DNA of 9,367 bases from CAYJBH01 sp964370605 (GTDB lineage: Bacteria; Bacillota; Clostridia; Oscillospirales; Ruminococcaceae), in assembly GCA_964370605.1 (NCBI GenBank), contig CAYJJX010000040.1, positions 1 to 9,367 on the forward strand, given 5' to 3'. Made by a program: the position numbers and the translations under genes. The notes under the pieces were generated by a model, which worked only from the letters and a program-made list of their open reading frames with translations, was not told the DNA's origin and made no database searches. Positions 1 through 6,194 of the stretch are shown here, in pieces (the stretch's first letter is position 1; every line of letters starts with the position of its first letter).

Positions 1-25
1 GGCATGCGCGCCCCAACACTTTTTG

Positions 26-49
26 TTGCTTTTTGGTGTCAAAAAGCAA
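26..49. repeat. Perfect AT-rich hairpin at the window edge
   Basis: A 10-bp perfect stem (TTGCTTTTTG at 26-35, CAAAAAGCAA at 40-49) closes on a GTGT tetraloop. Neither strand has a T-run directly after the stem, and the stem has little G/C, so it is a poor intrinsic terminator. Its right arm overlaps the first copy of the 40-bp direct repeat. It is probably part of a degenerate extragenic repeat; the function is unknown. Confidence 0.5.
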
Positions 50-78
50 ATAAACGCCTACAAAAAAACACCTGCTAA
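39..78. repeat. Direct repeat unit, copy 1
   Basis: This stretch matches 210-249 without gaps at 32 of 40 positions, counted by eye. Five of the eight differences are transitions. Both copies are A-rich and share the core AAAAAG(C/T)AAATAAAC. The offset is 171 bp. It looks like an old duplication or a diverged family of intergenic repeats. Low-complexity A-richness inflates the match, but the conserved C/T positions argue against pure chance. Confidence 0.45.
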
Positions 79-84
79 TAAAGC

Positions 85-105
85 GGACAGAGCAGAGCCC
101 TGTCC
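85..105. repeat. GGACAG/CTGTCC extragenic dyad
   Basis: GGACAG (85-90) and CTGTCC (100-105) form a 6-bp perfect inverted repeat around a 9-nt loop. On the other strand it reads as GGACAGGG...CTGTCC, flanked by GTAG. Dyads of this GGGACAG...CTGTCC type recur between genes in Oscillospiraceae-like genomes (from general recall, not searched). It has no T-tract, so it is more likely a dispersed palindromic repeat than a terminator. Confidence 0.4.
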
Positions 106-209
106 CTACGAACACCACCATAAAAGCGACAGCATAGACAGTGCGGGATTTTATCATACCACTTCGTCATTCTTCCTTTTTTTCTGAAATTATTGAATTG
201 CAGCTTCGC

Positions 210-249
210 TCAAAAAGTAAATAAACTCTTGCAAATAAATCCCTACTAA
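210..249. repeat. Direct repeat unit, copy 2
   Basis: This is the second copy of the 40-bp A-rich unit seen at 39-78, with 8 mismatches and no gaps. It lies directly upstream of hisC, between about 40 and 80 bases before the start codon, so it probably sits in the hisC leader or promoter region. No convincing -35/-10 pair was found in or near it. Confidence 0.45.
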
Positions 250-290
250 GAATTGGTAGCACACCACAAAAACAACTATAAGGAGACGAG

Positions 291-1370
291 ATGAGCCGAC
301 CGTTCAGCGACAAGCTGAGAAAGATCACACCATATGTCCCGGGCGAACAAAGTCGTGACGTCGATCTAATCAAACTCAACGCCAACGAAAACCCCTATCC
401 GCCTTCCCCAAAGGTAATAGAGGCAATCTCGTCGTTTGATTCGTCAAAACTGCGTCTTTATCCCGACTCGGCATGTAGTGAGCTAACCACGACGCTCGCA
501 AAGCACTATCGACTGAATCACGATCAGGTCTTTGTCGGCAACGGATCTGACGATGTCATTGCGCTGTGTTATCTCAGTTTTTTTAACTCGGAAAAACCGA
601 TACTCTTCCCCGACATCACCTACTCCTTTTATCCTGTCTGGTGCGACCTTTTCGGCGTGTCGTTTGATACAAGGGCTGTAGACGATAACTTTGAGATCTG
701 TCCCGAAGACTACTGCGGTCCAAACGGCGGTGTAATCATACCGAATCCCAATGCGCCGACCGGCATCGGAATGGGCAAAGAGCAGATAGAGAAAATTTTG
801 TGTCAAAACAAAGACTGCATCGTTATTATCGACGAGGCATATGTCGATTTTGGCGGATATTCCTGTATCGAGCTGATCGAAAAATATGACAACCTCGTTG
901 TGGTGGGCACCTTTTCGAAATCACGATCCCTCGCCGGACTTAGGGTGGGTTTCGCCGCCGCAAATGCCGAGCTTATCGCACTGCTCGGCGGTGTAAAAGA
1001 CTGTTACAACAGCTATACACTCGACTCGCTTGCCATGAGGGCGGCTTGTGAAAGCGTAAAAGATCATGACTATTTTATTGCCATGATAAATAAAGTGATC
1101 GACACGAGAGAGCGCACCGCCAAAAGGCTTGTCGAACTCGGTTTTTCGGTCTGCCCATCTCAGACCAACTTTTTGCTGGCAACGCATGAAAAGCTGTCGG
1201 CAAAAGATATTTTTGCGGCTTGCAGAGAGCAAAAAATATTCATTCGATATTTCAATCTGCCACGCATAGATAACCACCTCAGAATTACCATCGGCACCGA
1301 CGAACAGATGCAACGCCTGTTGTCATTTTTGGAGCAGTATGTGGGCAAGAAAGGCAATGGCGACAACTAG
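291..1370 (+). CDS. hisC: Histidinol-phosphate aminotransferase, class I/II PLP fold
   Basis: A PLP-dependent aminotransferase of 359 residues, normal for HisC. It exchanges the amino group between glutamate and imidazole-acetol phosphate in histidine synthesis in the cytoplasm. Visible motifs in order: LNANENPYPPSP (29-40), GNGSDD (83-88, cofactor phosphate region), PNPNAPTG (151-158), DEAYVDF (181-187, Asp contacting the pyridine nitrogen), TFSKSRSLAGLRVG (207-220) with Lys210 as the Schiff-base lysine, and a C-terminal LRITIG (330-335) whose Arg should bind the substrate carboxylate. The start is set by AAGGAG at 280-285, five bases before the ATG. No other histidine gene is nearby, so this is an orphan copy and a related amino acid (aromatic, or another phosphate-bearing amino acid) cannot be excluded as substrate. 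No T-box or leader peptide was seen upstream. The aminotransferase assignment is firm; the substrate is likely. Confidence 0.9.
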   Translation: MSRPFSDKLRKITPYVPGEQSRDVDLIKLNANENPYPPSPKVIEAISSFDSSKLRLYPDSACSELTTTLAKHYRLNHDQVFVGNGSDDVIALCYLSFFNSEKPILFPDITYSFYPVWCDLFGVSFDTRAVDDNFEICPEDYCGPNGGVIIPNPNAPTGIGMGKEQIEKILCQNKDCIVIIDEAYVDFGGYSCIELIEKYDNLVVVGTFSKSRSLAGLRVGFAAANAELIALLGGVKDCYNSYTLDSLAMRAACESVKDHDYFIAMINKVIDTRERTAKRLVELGFSVCPSQTNFLLATHEKLSAKDIFAACREQKIFIRYFNLPRIDNHLRITIGTDEQMQRLLSFLEQYVGKKGNGDN

Positions 1371-1572
1371 ATAGAATGTCTTGCAACGAAAAACCGAGCC
1401 GGATTCAATGATTATAGCGGTTTATTATTGTCACAATCGTTTCAATCTATAATGCGTTTCACCGTTTTCAACTCAATTTCTCCTACCTTCTCGTCGTCTC
1501 ATCAAATTCCCTCTTGTCTTTTCACGGCAATCATAGTAAAATTAATATGTACATAAATTCAAAAAGAGTTAT
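1371..1572. other. hisC-ktrB intergenic region with weak dyads
   Basis: The 202 bases between hisC and ktrB carry AAACCG (1391-1396) and CGGTTT (1418-1423), which could pair around a 21-nt loop and are followed by TTATT. This is at best a weak hisC terminator. An 11-bp palindrome, ATTGT-C-ACAAT (1427-1437), lies ten bases before a perfect TATAAT (1448-1453), but that hexamer lacks a well-spaced strong -35. A better promoter lies further down at 1514-1542. No ydaO (c-di-AMP) or other riboswitch motif was recognised. Confidence 0.35.
1514..1542 (+). promoter_or_regulatory. Candidate promoter for ktrB-ktrA
   Basis: TTGTCT (1514-1519) and TAAAAT (1537-1542) are separated by 17 bases, the ideal spacing for a housekeeping sigma factor. 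They match four and five of six consensus positions respectively. A transcript would start near 1549, about 24 bases before the ktrB ATG. It was found by eye only; AT-rich DNA throws up such matches by chance. Confidence 0.4.
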
Positions 1573-2913
1573 ATGCTGGATAAACGCCTAAAAAGACCTG
1601 TAAAAAGACTGACCGCCCTTCGTATATTGGTGGTCGGATTTTTGCTGAATATAATGATCGGCATGGTATTGTTGATGCTTCCAGTCTCCAACCGCTCCGG
1701 TGAAATACTCGCACCGCTTGATGCACTGTTTACGGCGACATCGGCAGGGTGCGTGACCGGTCTTGCCGTAGTCGACACTTTCAACAATTTCACCTTTTTC
1801 GGACAGCTGGTCATTCTGATACTCATTCAGATCGGCGGTCTTGGTTTTATTGCGGTCACGACACTGTTGATGCTGGCACTGCGTAGCAGAATCGGCTTGA
1901 TGGATCGCCTTTTGATCATGGAGTCGTTCAGCACGCTGAAGGTGGGCGGTGTGGTTCGGCTGATGCGTCGGGTGATTCGGTATACTTTTATTATCGAGCT
2001 GATTGGTGCGGCGGTACTTTCAATTGTTTTTATACCTCAGTTTGGCATCGTACAGGGCATCTGGTTTTCGATATTCCACAGCGTATCTGCATTTTGTAAT
2101 GCCGGTTTTGATCTGATGGGCGGTGGTTCGCTGAGCGGCTATGTCGATGACCCAATCGTCAATATCACCGTCATGCTTTTGATAATTGTCGGCGGTCTCG
2201 GATTTATCGTCTGGGAAGATATCCTTGACAATCGATTCCGATTCAAGAAGTTTTGTCTGCAGAGCAAGGTCGTCTTGAGTGCTACCGTTTTCTTGGTTTT
2301 CGGTGGTGCACTGCTATTTTTTGTATTGGAGAGGAATTTCGCATTTCGAGAGCTCTCGACAGCCGAGGCGATTCTCGCCGCATTCTTTCAGTCGGTCACC
2401 ACCCGTACCGCAGGGTTCAACACGGTGGATCTTAACTCGTTTAGCTCCTCCGGTTCGGTGCTGTCGATGTTTTTGATGTTCATTGGTGCGGCGCCCGGTT
2501 CGACCGGTGGCGGTATCAAGATCACCACCGTGGTGGTCATCTTCTTTGCGCTTGTCTCGTTCATGAAGAATCGTGAGGGGGTCAATCTGTTTGATCGCCG
2601 TGTACCGAGCGCTACCGTAACAAGGGCGTTCAACGCGGCAAGTGTCTATCTCGGCATCATCTTCATTTCTTCCATGATAATCGCAAGACAGGATATCAGC
2701 CTGGAGCTGGTGGTCTATGAAGTCGTTTCCGCAATCGGCACAGTCGGACTGTCCCGAGGGGCAACCGCAGACTATAACGCGCTTTCAAAGGTGGTCACCA
2801 TTTTGCTCATGTTTGCCGGAAGGGTGGGAAGCATGTCGGTAGCTATCGCCGTGACCGACCGACCCAAGAGGCTGAACGTCAAGAATGTCGAGGAACGAAT
2901 CATCACGAGTTGA
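1573..2913 (+). CDS. ktrB: KtrB-type K+ uptake protein, membrane channel subunit
   Basis: Integral membrane subunit of a Ktr/Trk potassium uptake system, 446 residues, the usual length for KtrB. All four half-pore (P-loop) signatures of the TrkH/KtrB superfamily are visible: TATSAGCVTGL (54-64), SVSAFCNAGFD (170-180), SVTTRTAGFN (274-283) and SAIGTVGLSR (386-395), each with the filter glycine. The intramembrane gating loop GAAPGSTGGGIKITT (305-319) follows the third pore. Hydrophobic helices surround each loop, starting with a segment at about 16-38, and the basic N-terminus is cytoplasmic. The start has only a weak AAGAG, five bases before the ATG. ktrA follows 25 bases after the stop and is surely cotranscribed. 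The first pore loop reads SAGCVTG where many relatives have a Thr or Val before CVTG/SVTG; that position is variable in the family. KtrB usually couples K+ uptake to Na+; that coupling is inferred here. Confidence 0.93.
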   Translation: MLDKRLKRPVKRLTALRILVVGFLLNIMIGMVLLMLPVSNRSGEILAPLDALFTATSAGCVTGLAVVDTFNNFTFFGQLVILILIQIGGLGFIAVTTLLMLALRSRIGLMDRLLIMESFSTLKVGGVVRLMRRVIRYTFIIELIGAAVLSIVFIPQFGIVQGIWFSIFHSVSAFCNAGFDLMGGGSLSGYVDDPIVNITVMLLIIVGGLGFIVWEDILDNRFRFKKFCLQSKVVLSATVFLVFGGALLFFVLERNFAFRELSTAEAILAAFFQSVTTRTAGFNTVDLNSFSSSGSVLSMFLMFIGAAPGSTGGGIKITTVVVIFFALVSFMKNREGVNLFDRRVPSATVTRAFNAASVYLGIIFISSMIIARQDISLELVVYEVVSAIGTVGLSRGATADYNALSKVVTILLMFAGRVGSMSVAIAVTDRPKRLNVKNVEERIITS

Positions 2914-2925
2914 TGTGATAAAGAG

Positions 2926-2931
2926 AAAGGA
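2926..2931 (+). promoter_or_regulatory. Ribosome binding site that fixes the ktrA start
   Basis: AAAGGA ends seven bases before the ATG at 2939. The same frame is open back to an ATG at 2885 inside the end of ktrB, but that start would add 18 charged residues before the Rossmann fold, which normally begins at the very N-terminus of KtrA. The 2939 start is therefore preferred. Confidence 0.7.
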
Positions 2932-2938
2932 AAACGAT

Positions 2939-3616
2939 ATGAAATCAATGCTGGTAATAGGTCTTGGTCAGTTTGGCCGAAATCTTGCGCTGAAACTGGC
3001 GGAGGTGGGAAACGAGGTGTTGGTCATTGATGCCGACGAAGATCGTGTAGAAGAACTCGCACCCTATGTCACCGGAGCACAGATCGGTGACTGTCAAGAA
3101 GAGGGCGTGCTCCGAAGTCTTGGTATACAAAATTTTGATGTTTGTTTTGTCTGCGTCTCGGGTGATTTTCAAGCCTCGCTTGAGATAACCTCCATGCTCA
3201 AAGAACTGGACGCAAACTATATTGTGTCTAAGGCGGATAGGGACAGGCAGTCCGGCATTTTGTCCAAGATCGGCGCCGATGTTGTGATCCATCCCGACAT
3301 GGACATGGCGGAGCGTGTGGCGGTCAAATATAGTGCCCAAAATGTGCTGGAATATAGCGAGTTTTCGGACGATTATGCCATCACCGAGGTCATTGTGCCC
3401 CGTGACTGGGTGGGCAAAACCATCGAGGCGCTAAATATCCGTCAAAACCATAGTGTCAGCATCATCGCCTATAAATTCGGTGCAGAGGGCAACAACAGCT
3501 TCACACCGGTGCTGAATGCAAAACACACCTTTGTAAAAGGGGAACAGCTTTTGATGGCAGGAGATGCAGAGGATATTTTGCGTATGGCCGACGACGATGA
3601 TGACGGCGTGTTTTAG
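2939..3616 (+). CDS. ktrA: KtrA-type K+ uptake regulator, RCK_N plus RCK_C
   Basis: Soluble regulatory subunit that forms a ring under the KtrB dimer and gates it by nucleotide binding; 225 residues from the chosen start, typical of KtrA. The RCK_N Rossmann domain covers about 3-118, with the glycine motif GLGQFG at 8-13 and the acidic residue Asp31 (VIDADEDRV) at the end of the second strand, where the ribose binds. RCK_C (TrkA_C) covers about 138-215. In Firmicutes this second domain often binds cyclic di-AMP, which closes the channel; that is family knowledge, not seen directly here. The tail is notably acidic, with five Asp in a row at 218-222 just before the C-terminus. It lies 25 bases after ktrB with its own good ribosome binding site, so it belongs to the same operon. 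Confidence 0.92.
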   Translation: MKSMLVIGLGQFGRNLALKLAEVGNEVLVIDADEDRVEELAPYVTGAQIGDCQEEGVLRSLGIQNFDVCFVCVSGDFQASLEITSMLKELDANYIVSKADRDRQSGILSKIGADVVIHPDMDMAERVAVKYSAQNVLEYSEFSDDYAITEVIVPRDWVGKTIEALNIRQNHSVSIIAYKFGAEGNNSFTPVLNAKHTFVKGEQLLMAGDAEDILRMADDDDDGVF

Positions 3617-3618
3617 AG

Positions 3619-3645
3619 GCAACGTCCCATCGTTGCGACGATTTT
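3619..3645 (+). terminator. Weak candidate terminator after ktrA
   Basis: GCAACG (3619-3624) and CGTTGC (3631-3636) form a 6-bp perfect stem around a TCCCAT loop three bases after the ktrA stop codon. A short TTTT (3642-3645) follows after a GACGA gap. The gap and the short T-run make it weak; partial read-through into the HD gene 40 bases further on is likely. Confidence 0.3.
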
Positions 3646-3684
3646 ATTGACATAGTAAGAATATGAGAGGAACAAACAAAAGAT

Positions 3685-4233
3685 ATGGAAAAGAATTTGA
3701 CTAACGAGCGAGCAAGAGAGATATTTGCAAAATACAATACCGAGCCGTTTCATATCACCCACAGCGAAACGGTGGGAAGTGTAATGGGTGTGTTTGCAAA
3801 AGAGTTTGGCGAAGATGTTGAGTACTGGTCATCGGTCGGAATTTTGCACGACATTGATTTTGGAATGTACCCTGAAGAGCACTGCAAAAAATGTTTTGAA
3901 CTGTTGAGCGAAGAGGGTGTCGACGATGAGACGATACGCAGTATTGCAAGCCACGGTTTCGGGCTTTGCAGTGACATTGAACCGACCCATATCATGGAAA
4001 AGGTGCTCTTTGCGGTGGACGAGCTGACCGGACTTATCGGTGCGGCGGCGTTGATGCGTCCGTCCAAGAGCGTGTCCGACATGGAGCTCAAATCGGTGAA
4101 AAAGAAGTTTTCTGACAAGCGTTTTGCCGCCGGTTGTGACCGTGATGTCATACGAAAAGGCGCTGAAATGCTCGGATGGGAACTGGAAGAACTGCTTTGC
4201 AAGACACTGGATGCGATGAAGGCAATCGCCTGA
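3685..4233 (+). CDS. HD-domain hydrolase, predicted metal-dependent phosphohydrolase
   Basis: A 182-residue single-domain HD protein, probably a cytoplasmic phosphohydrolase. The H...HD...D metal ligands are present: His26 (ITHSETV), His55-Asp56 (GILHDIDFG) and Asp112 (FAVDELTG). Extra histidines at 66 (PEEHCKK) and 90 (ASHGFG) are in positions common among HD phosphohydrolases. The C-terminal half, with RPSKSVSDMELKSVKKKF and KRFAAGCDRD (about 135-160), matches a subfamily I recognise as widespread in Clostridia, whose substrate is not known to me. The only upstream purine-rich site, AGAGG at 3666-3670, is 14 bases from the ATG, so translation initiation looks weak. It lies 68 bases after ktrA on the same strand and may be read through from it, but a functional link to K+ uptake is not shown. 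Confidence 0.82.
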   Translation: MEKNLTNERAREIFAKYNTEPFHITHSETVGSVMGVFAKEFGEDVEYWSSVGILHDIDFGMYPEEHCKKCFELLSEEGVDDETIRSIASHGFGLCSDIEPTHIMEKVLFAVDELTGLIGAAALMRPSKSVSDMELKSVKKKFSDKRFAAGCDRDVIRKGAEMLGWELEELLCKTLDAMKAIA

Positions 4234-4240
4234 TTTTTTT
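4220..4240 (+). terminator. Short stem plus T-tract overlapping the HD gene stop
   Basis: AGGC (4220-4223) and GCCT (4228-4231) form a 4-bp GC-rich stem with an AATC loop, followed by GA and seven T residues (4234-4240). The stem covers the stop codon. It is short for an intrinsic terminator, but the T-run is good and the next gene has its own promoter, so termination here makes sense. Confidence 0.35.
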
Positions 4241-4345
4241 CCTTTGCATTGATGAGCAGCCGATTACCATCGAAAGATCTCTTCAACTTGAAAAGCTATA
4301 TTTTTATACGATTTCTGACTTTATTTTGGTTTTGTGCCAAAATCC

Positions 4346-4375
4346 TTGCATTTTACACATTTATTGTGGTATAAT
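4346..4375 (+). promoter_or_regulatory. Strong extended -10 promoter for the small membrane protein-mnmE group
   Basis: TTGCAT (4346-4351) and a perfect TATAAT (4370-4375) are 18 bases apart, with TGG directly before the -10 (4367-4369) giving the extended TGn motif. It is the best promoter in the window. Transcription should start near 4382, leaving a leader of about 128 bases before the ATG at 4510. A 7-bp inverted repeat, ATTTTGG (4323-4329) and CCAAAAT (4337-4343), ends two bases before the -35 and could be an operator. Confidence 0.65.
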
Positions 4376-4402
4376 ACTTTCACGAAGAAATTTGAGGGAT
4401 AA

Positions 4403-4443
4403 AGTTTGAATTCATGTTTCAAACTCCGAGTTTTATTCTTTTT
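4403..4443 (+). terminator. Possible leader hairpin followed by a T-rich tract
   Basis: AGTTTGAA (4403-4410) and TTCAAACT (4418-4425) form an 8-bp perfect stem with a 7-nt loop, about 20 bases after the predicted transcription start. A T-rich stretch, TTTTATTCTTTTT, follows at 4431-4443. This resembles a leader attenuator, but the stem is AT-rich and CCGAG separates it from the T-tract, so it may equally be an operator or an RNA structure with another role. Confidence 0.3.
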
Positions 4444-4509
4444 GAACGAAAGACGTTTGAATTTCGCCATCCTGCAACGAAAAAACATCGAGAAAGGAAT
4501 AGCATAAGT

Positions 4510-4797
4510 ATGGAACTGTCGGAACTGAGCGAGCTTATCACCAAACAATTGGAGCCGCTGTATAACAAGCCCTTGAAAGAACTGAAAAAGCATATGAAAA
4601 AACCGGAGGATAAAAGAATGCGCAAATCAATAACTATCGCCTTGATACTTGCCGCAATCGCCGGCGCACTCGTTACCGTGTATTTCTATCTTGCACGCAG
4701 AGAGCGTGAGCTGAACGAGTATGAAGAAATCCTGTTCAGTGACGACCTCGGTGATTTGCCGAGCACCGATTTTTCGGATAGTCAATCACAAGAATAG
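4510..4797 (+). CDS. Small single-span membrane protein of unknown function
   Basis: I do not recognise a named family. From the ATG at 4510 the protein has 95 residues: a charged, helical N-terminal part (1-40), one hydrophobic span at about 41-62 (ITIALILAAIAGALVTVYFYLA) flanked by RMRK and ARRER, and an acidic Ser/Asp-rich tail. The basic residues lie on both sides, so orientation is uncertain. Two starts are possible in the same frame. The one at 4510 has AAAGGA 11 bases upstream. The ATG at 4618 (Met37) has a much better GGAGG eight bases upstream and gives a 59-residue protein beginning MRKSITIALIL, a layout common among small Clostridia membrane proteins. The stop codon overlaps the mnmE start, so translation of the two is probably coupled. 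It is the first gene of this transcript. That it is a gene is likely; the start is unresolved. Confidence 0.6.
   Translation: MELSELSELITKQLEPLYNKPLKELKKHMKKPEDKRMRKSITIALILAAIAGALVTVYFYLARRERELNEYEEILFSDDLGDLPSTDFSDSQSQE
4605..4609 (+). promoter_or_regulatory. Strong internal ribosome binding site (GGAGG)
   Basis: GGAGG sits eight bases before the ATG at 4618, inside the longer reading frame that begins at 4510. It is a near-ideal Shine-Dalgarno, better than the AAAGGA serving the 4510 start. Either the shorter 59-residue form is the real product, or both forms are made. Confidence 0.55.
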
Positions 4798-6131
4798 TGG
4801 AACAAAGAACAATAGTTGCAATATCGACGGCGGTCGGAAACGCCGCCATTGGTGTTGTACGTCTTTCCGGCGACTCGGCACATGCCATAGCCGCAAAGAT
4901 GTTTAAATCGCATAACCCTGCCAAGCCAAGCGGTTATGAGGCAAGGTTTGGTGTATTATATGATAATATAGGGCCTATCGACGAGGTGATAGCCCTATAT
5001 TTTTATGCCCCGAATTCTTATACCGGCGAAAATGTTGTGGAGTTTTCCTGCCACGGAAACCCGACCCTTCTTCGTCGTGTGGTGGATACTGCCATTTCGC
5101 TTGGGGCTGTCCCCGCAACTGCCGGTGAGTTTTCTCGACGTGCGTTTGCAAACGGCAAGCTGTCTGCCGCCAAGGCGGAGGCGGTCGGCGCTTTGATTGC
5201 CGGTGAGGGACGCCGCTCTGCCGCCGTGGCATCAAATGCGCTGTGCGGACTGCTCGGTCGCAGACTCGATGAACTCGCACAAGAACTCAGACGCATTACC
5301 GCGGCGGTCATAGCCGCCTGCGACTATCCGGAAGATACCGACTTTGAGACACAAACCCTTTGTGATGACATTTCGCCACTTCGTGACGAACTCATGCGAC
5401 TTGCCAAAAACACCGAACTGGTGCAGTCGATGGATTCCGGAATTGAGACGGTCATCGTCGGCAGACCCAATGTTGGAAAGAGTACGGTGCTGAATCTGCT
5501 TTGTGGGTTCGACAGGGCTATCGTCAGCTCGGTAGCAGGCACGACAAGGGACATTGTAGAGCAACGAGTTGAGCTGTGTGATTATCGACTGATCATCCGT
5601 GACACAGCAGGAATACATAGCACTGAAAACGAGATAGAACAAGAGGGCATACGCCGCTCCAAGGCAACCCTTGCCGAGGCACAGCTGGTCATTGCGGTCT
5701 TTGATGCGACAAGACCGTTTGACGACGAACTCTTTGAGCTGATCCAAGGAAAAAACTGTGTCGCAGTTCTCAACAAGATTGACCTTGTCGAGCGCTGCGA
5801 AAGTCTTGATAAATACCATGATTTTGCATCGGTAGCAACGGTATCCGCGATAAACCCCGACCACCGTGAGCGACTGATCGAGGCGGTGGTAAAGGCACTT
5901 CCACAGATACCGCAAGAGGATGCACTGCTTGCCACCACACGACAGGCGATGGCGGCAAAACGCGCGGCAGAATTTCTCGACCTTGCCCTTTGTGACCTCG
6001 AACACGGCGTGATCGATGTATGTTCCCTCAATCTTGAAGAAGCTCACAGGGCGGTCTGTGACATGCTGTTGACCGACCCGACCGAAGAGGTGATAGGCGC
6101 CATTTTTTCCAACTTCTGCATCGGTAAATAG
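4797..6131 (+). CDS. mnmE: tRNA uridine-5-carboxymethylaminomethyl modification GTPase MnmE (TrmE)
   Basis: GTPase that, with MnmG, installs the (carboxymethyl)aminomethyl group on U34 of certain tRNAs; cytoplasmic, 444 residues, near the family norm. The N-terminal tetrahydrofolate-binding domain (about 1-115) starts with the typical TIVAISTAVGNAAIGVVRLSG. Helical segments flank an inserted G domain with G1 GRPNVGKS (222-229), G2 AGTTRD (247-252), G3 DTAG (269-272), G4 NKID (326-329) and G5 SA (350-351). It ends with the diagnostic FCIGK containing Cys441. The start is a GTG whose G is the last base of the preceding TAG stop (TAGTG). No good Shine-Dalgarno lies before it, which points to translational coupling with the small membrane protein. 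Its usual partner mnmG is not in the window, and the classic rnpA-yidC-jag neighbourhood is absent. Confidence 0.97.
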   Translation: MEQRTIVAISTAVGNAAIGVVRLSGDSAHAIAAKMFKSHNPAKPSGYEARFGVLYDNIGPIDEVIALYFYAPNSYTGENVVEFSCHGNPTLLRRVVDTAISLGAVPATAGEFSRRAFANGKLSAAKAEAVGALIAGEGRRSAAVASNALCGLLGRRLDELAQELRRITAAVIAACDYPEDTDFETQTLCDDISPLRDELMRLAKNTELVQSMDSGIETVIVGRPNVGKSTVLNLLCGFDRAIVSSVAGTTRDIVEQRVELCDYRLIIRDTAGIHSTENEIEQEGIRRSKATLAEAQLVIAVFDATRPFDDELFELIQGKNCVAVLNKIDLVERCESLDKYHDFASVATVSAINPDHRERLIEAVVKALPQIPQEDALLATTRQAMAAKRAAEFLDLALCDLEHGVIDVCSLNLEEAHRAVCDMLLTDPTEEVIGAIFSNFCIGK

Positions 6132-6194
6132 GAAGCGTATTTCGGTTGTTCAGCCGTCAAGAAAGCACAAAACAACAAGAGAGATGGTATTGAT

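Noticed and set aside
193..223. TTGAAT...TAAATA as a hisC promoter
   Set aside because: The spacer is 19 bases and both hexamers are weak, within an A-rich repeat copy.
1371..1572. Possible c-di-AMP (ydaO) riboswitch upstream of ktrB
   Set aside because: K+ uptake genes in Firmicutes often have one, so I looked, but the conserved ydaO sequence blocks are not recognisable and the region lacks its stems.
2885..2938. Upstream ATG extending ktrA into ktrB
   Set aside because: The extra 18 residues precede the Rossmann fold and lack family support; the ATG at 2939 has a good ribosome binding site.
3647..3652. Perfect TTGACA upstream of the HD gene
   Set aside because: No acceptable -10 lies 16-18 bases downstream (the sequence there is GAACAA-like), so it is probably a chance match.
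3750..4286. A 178-codon antisense frame over the HD hydrolase gene
   Set aside because: Its translation is serine-rich and low in structure, as expected from the complement of a coding gene; the + strand has the intact HD motifs.
4321..4593. A 90-codon minus-strand frame across the leader of the mnmE group
   Set aside because: It opposes the best promoter in the window, has no ribosome binding site of note, and gives a basic, motif-free translation.
5232..6047. A 271-codon open frame antisense to mnmE
   Set aside because: It lies wholly inside mnmE, its translation has no recognisable motif, and its composition is that of a reverse-strand shadow of a conserved gene.
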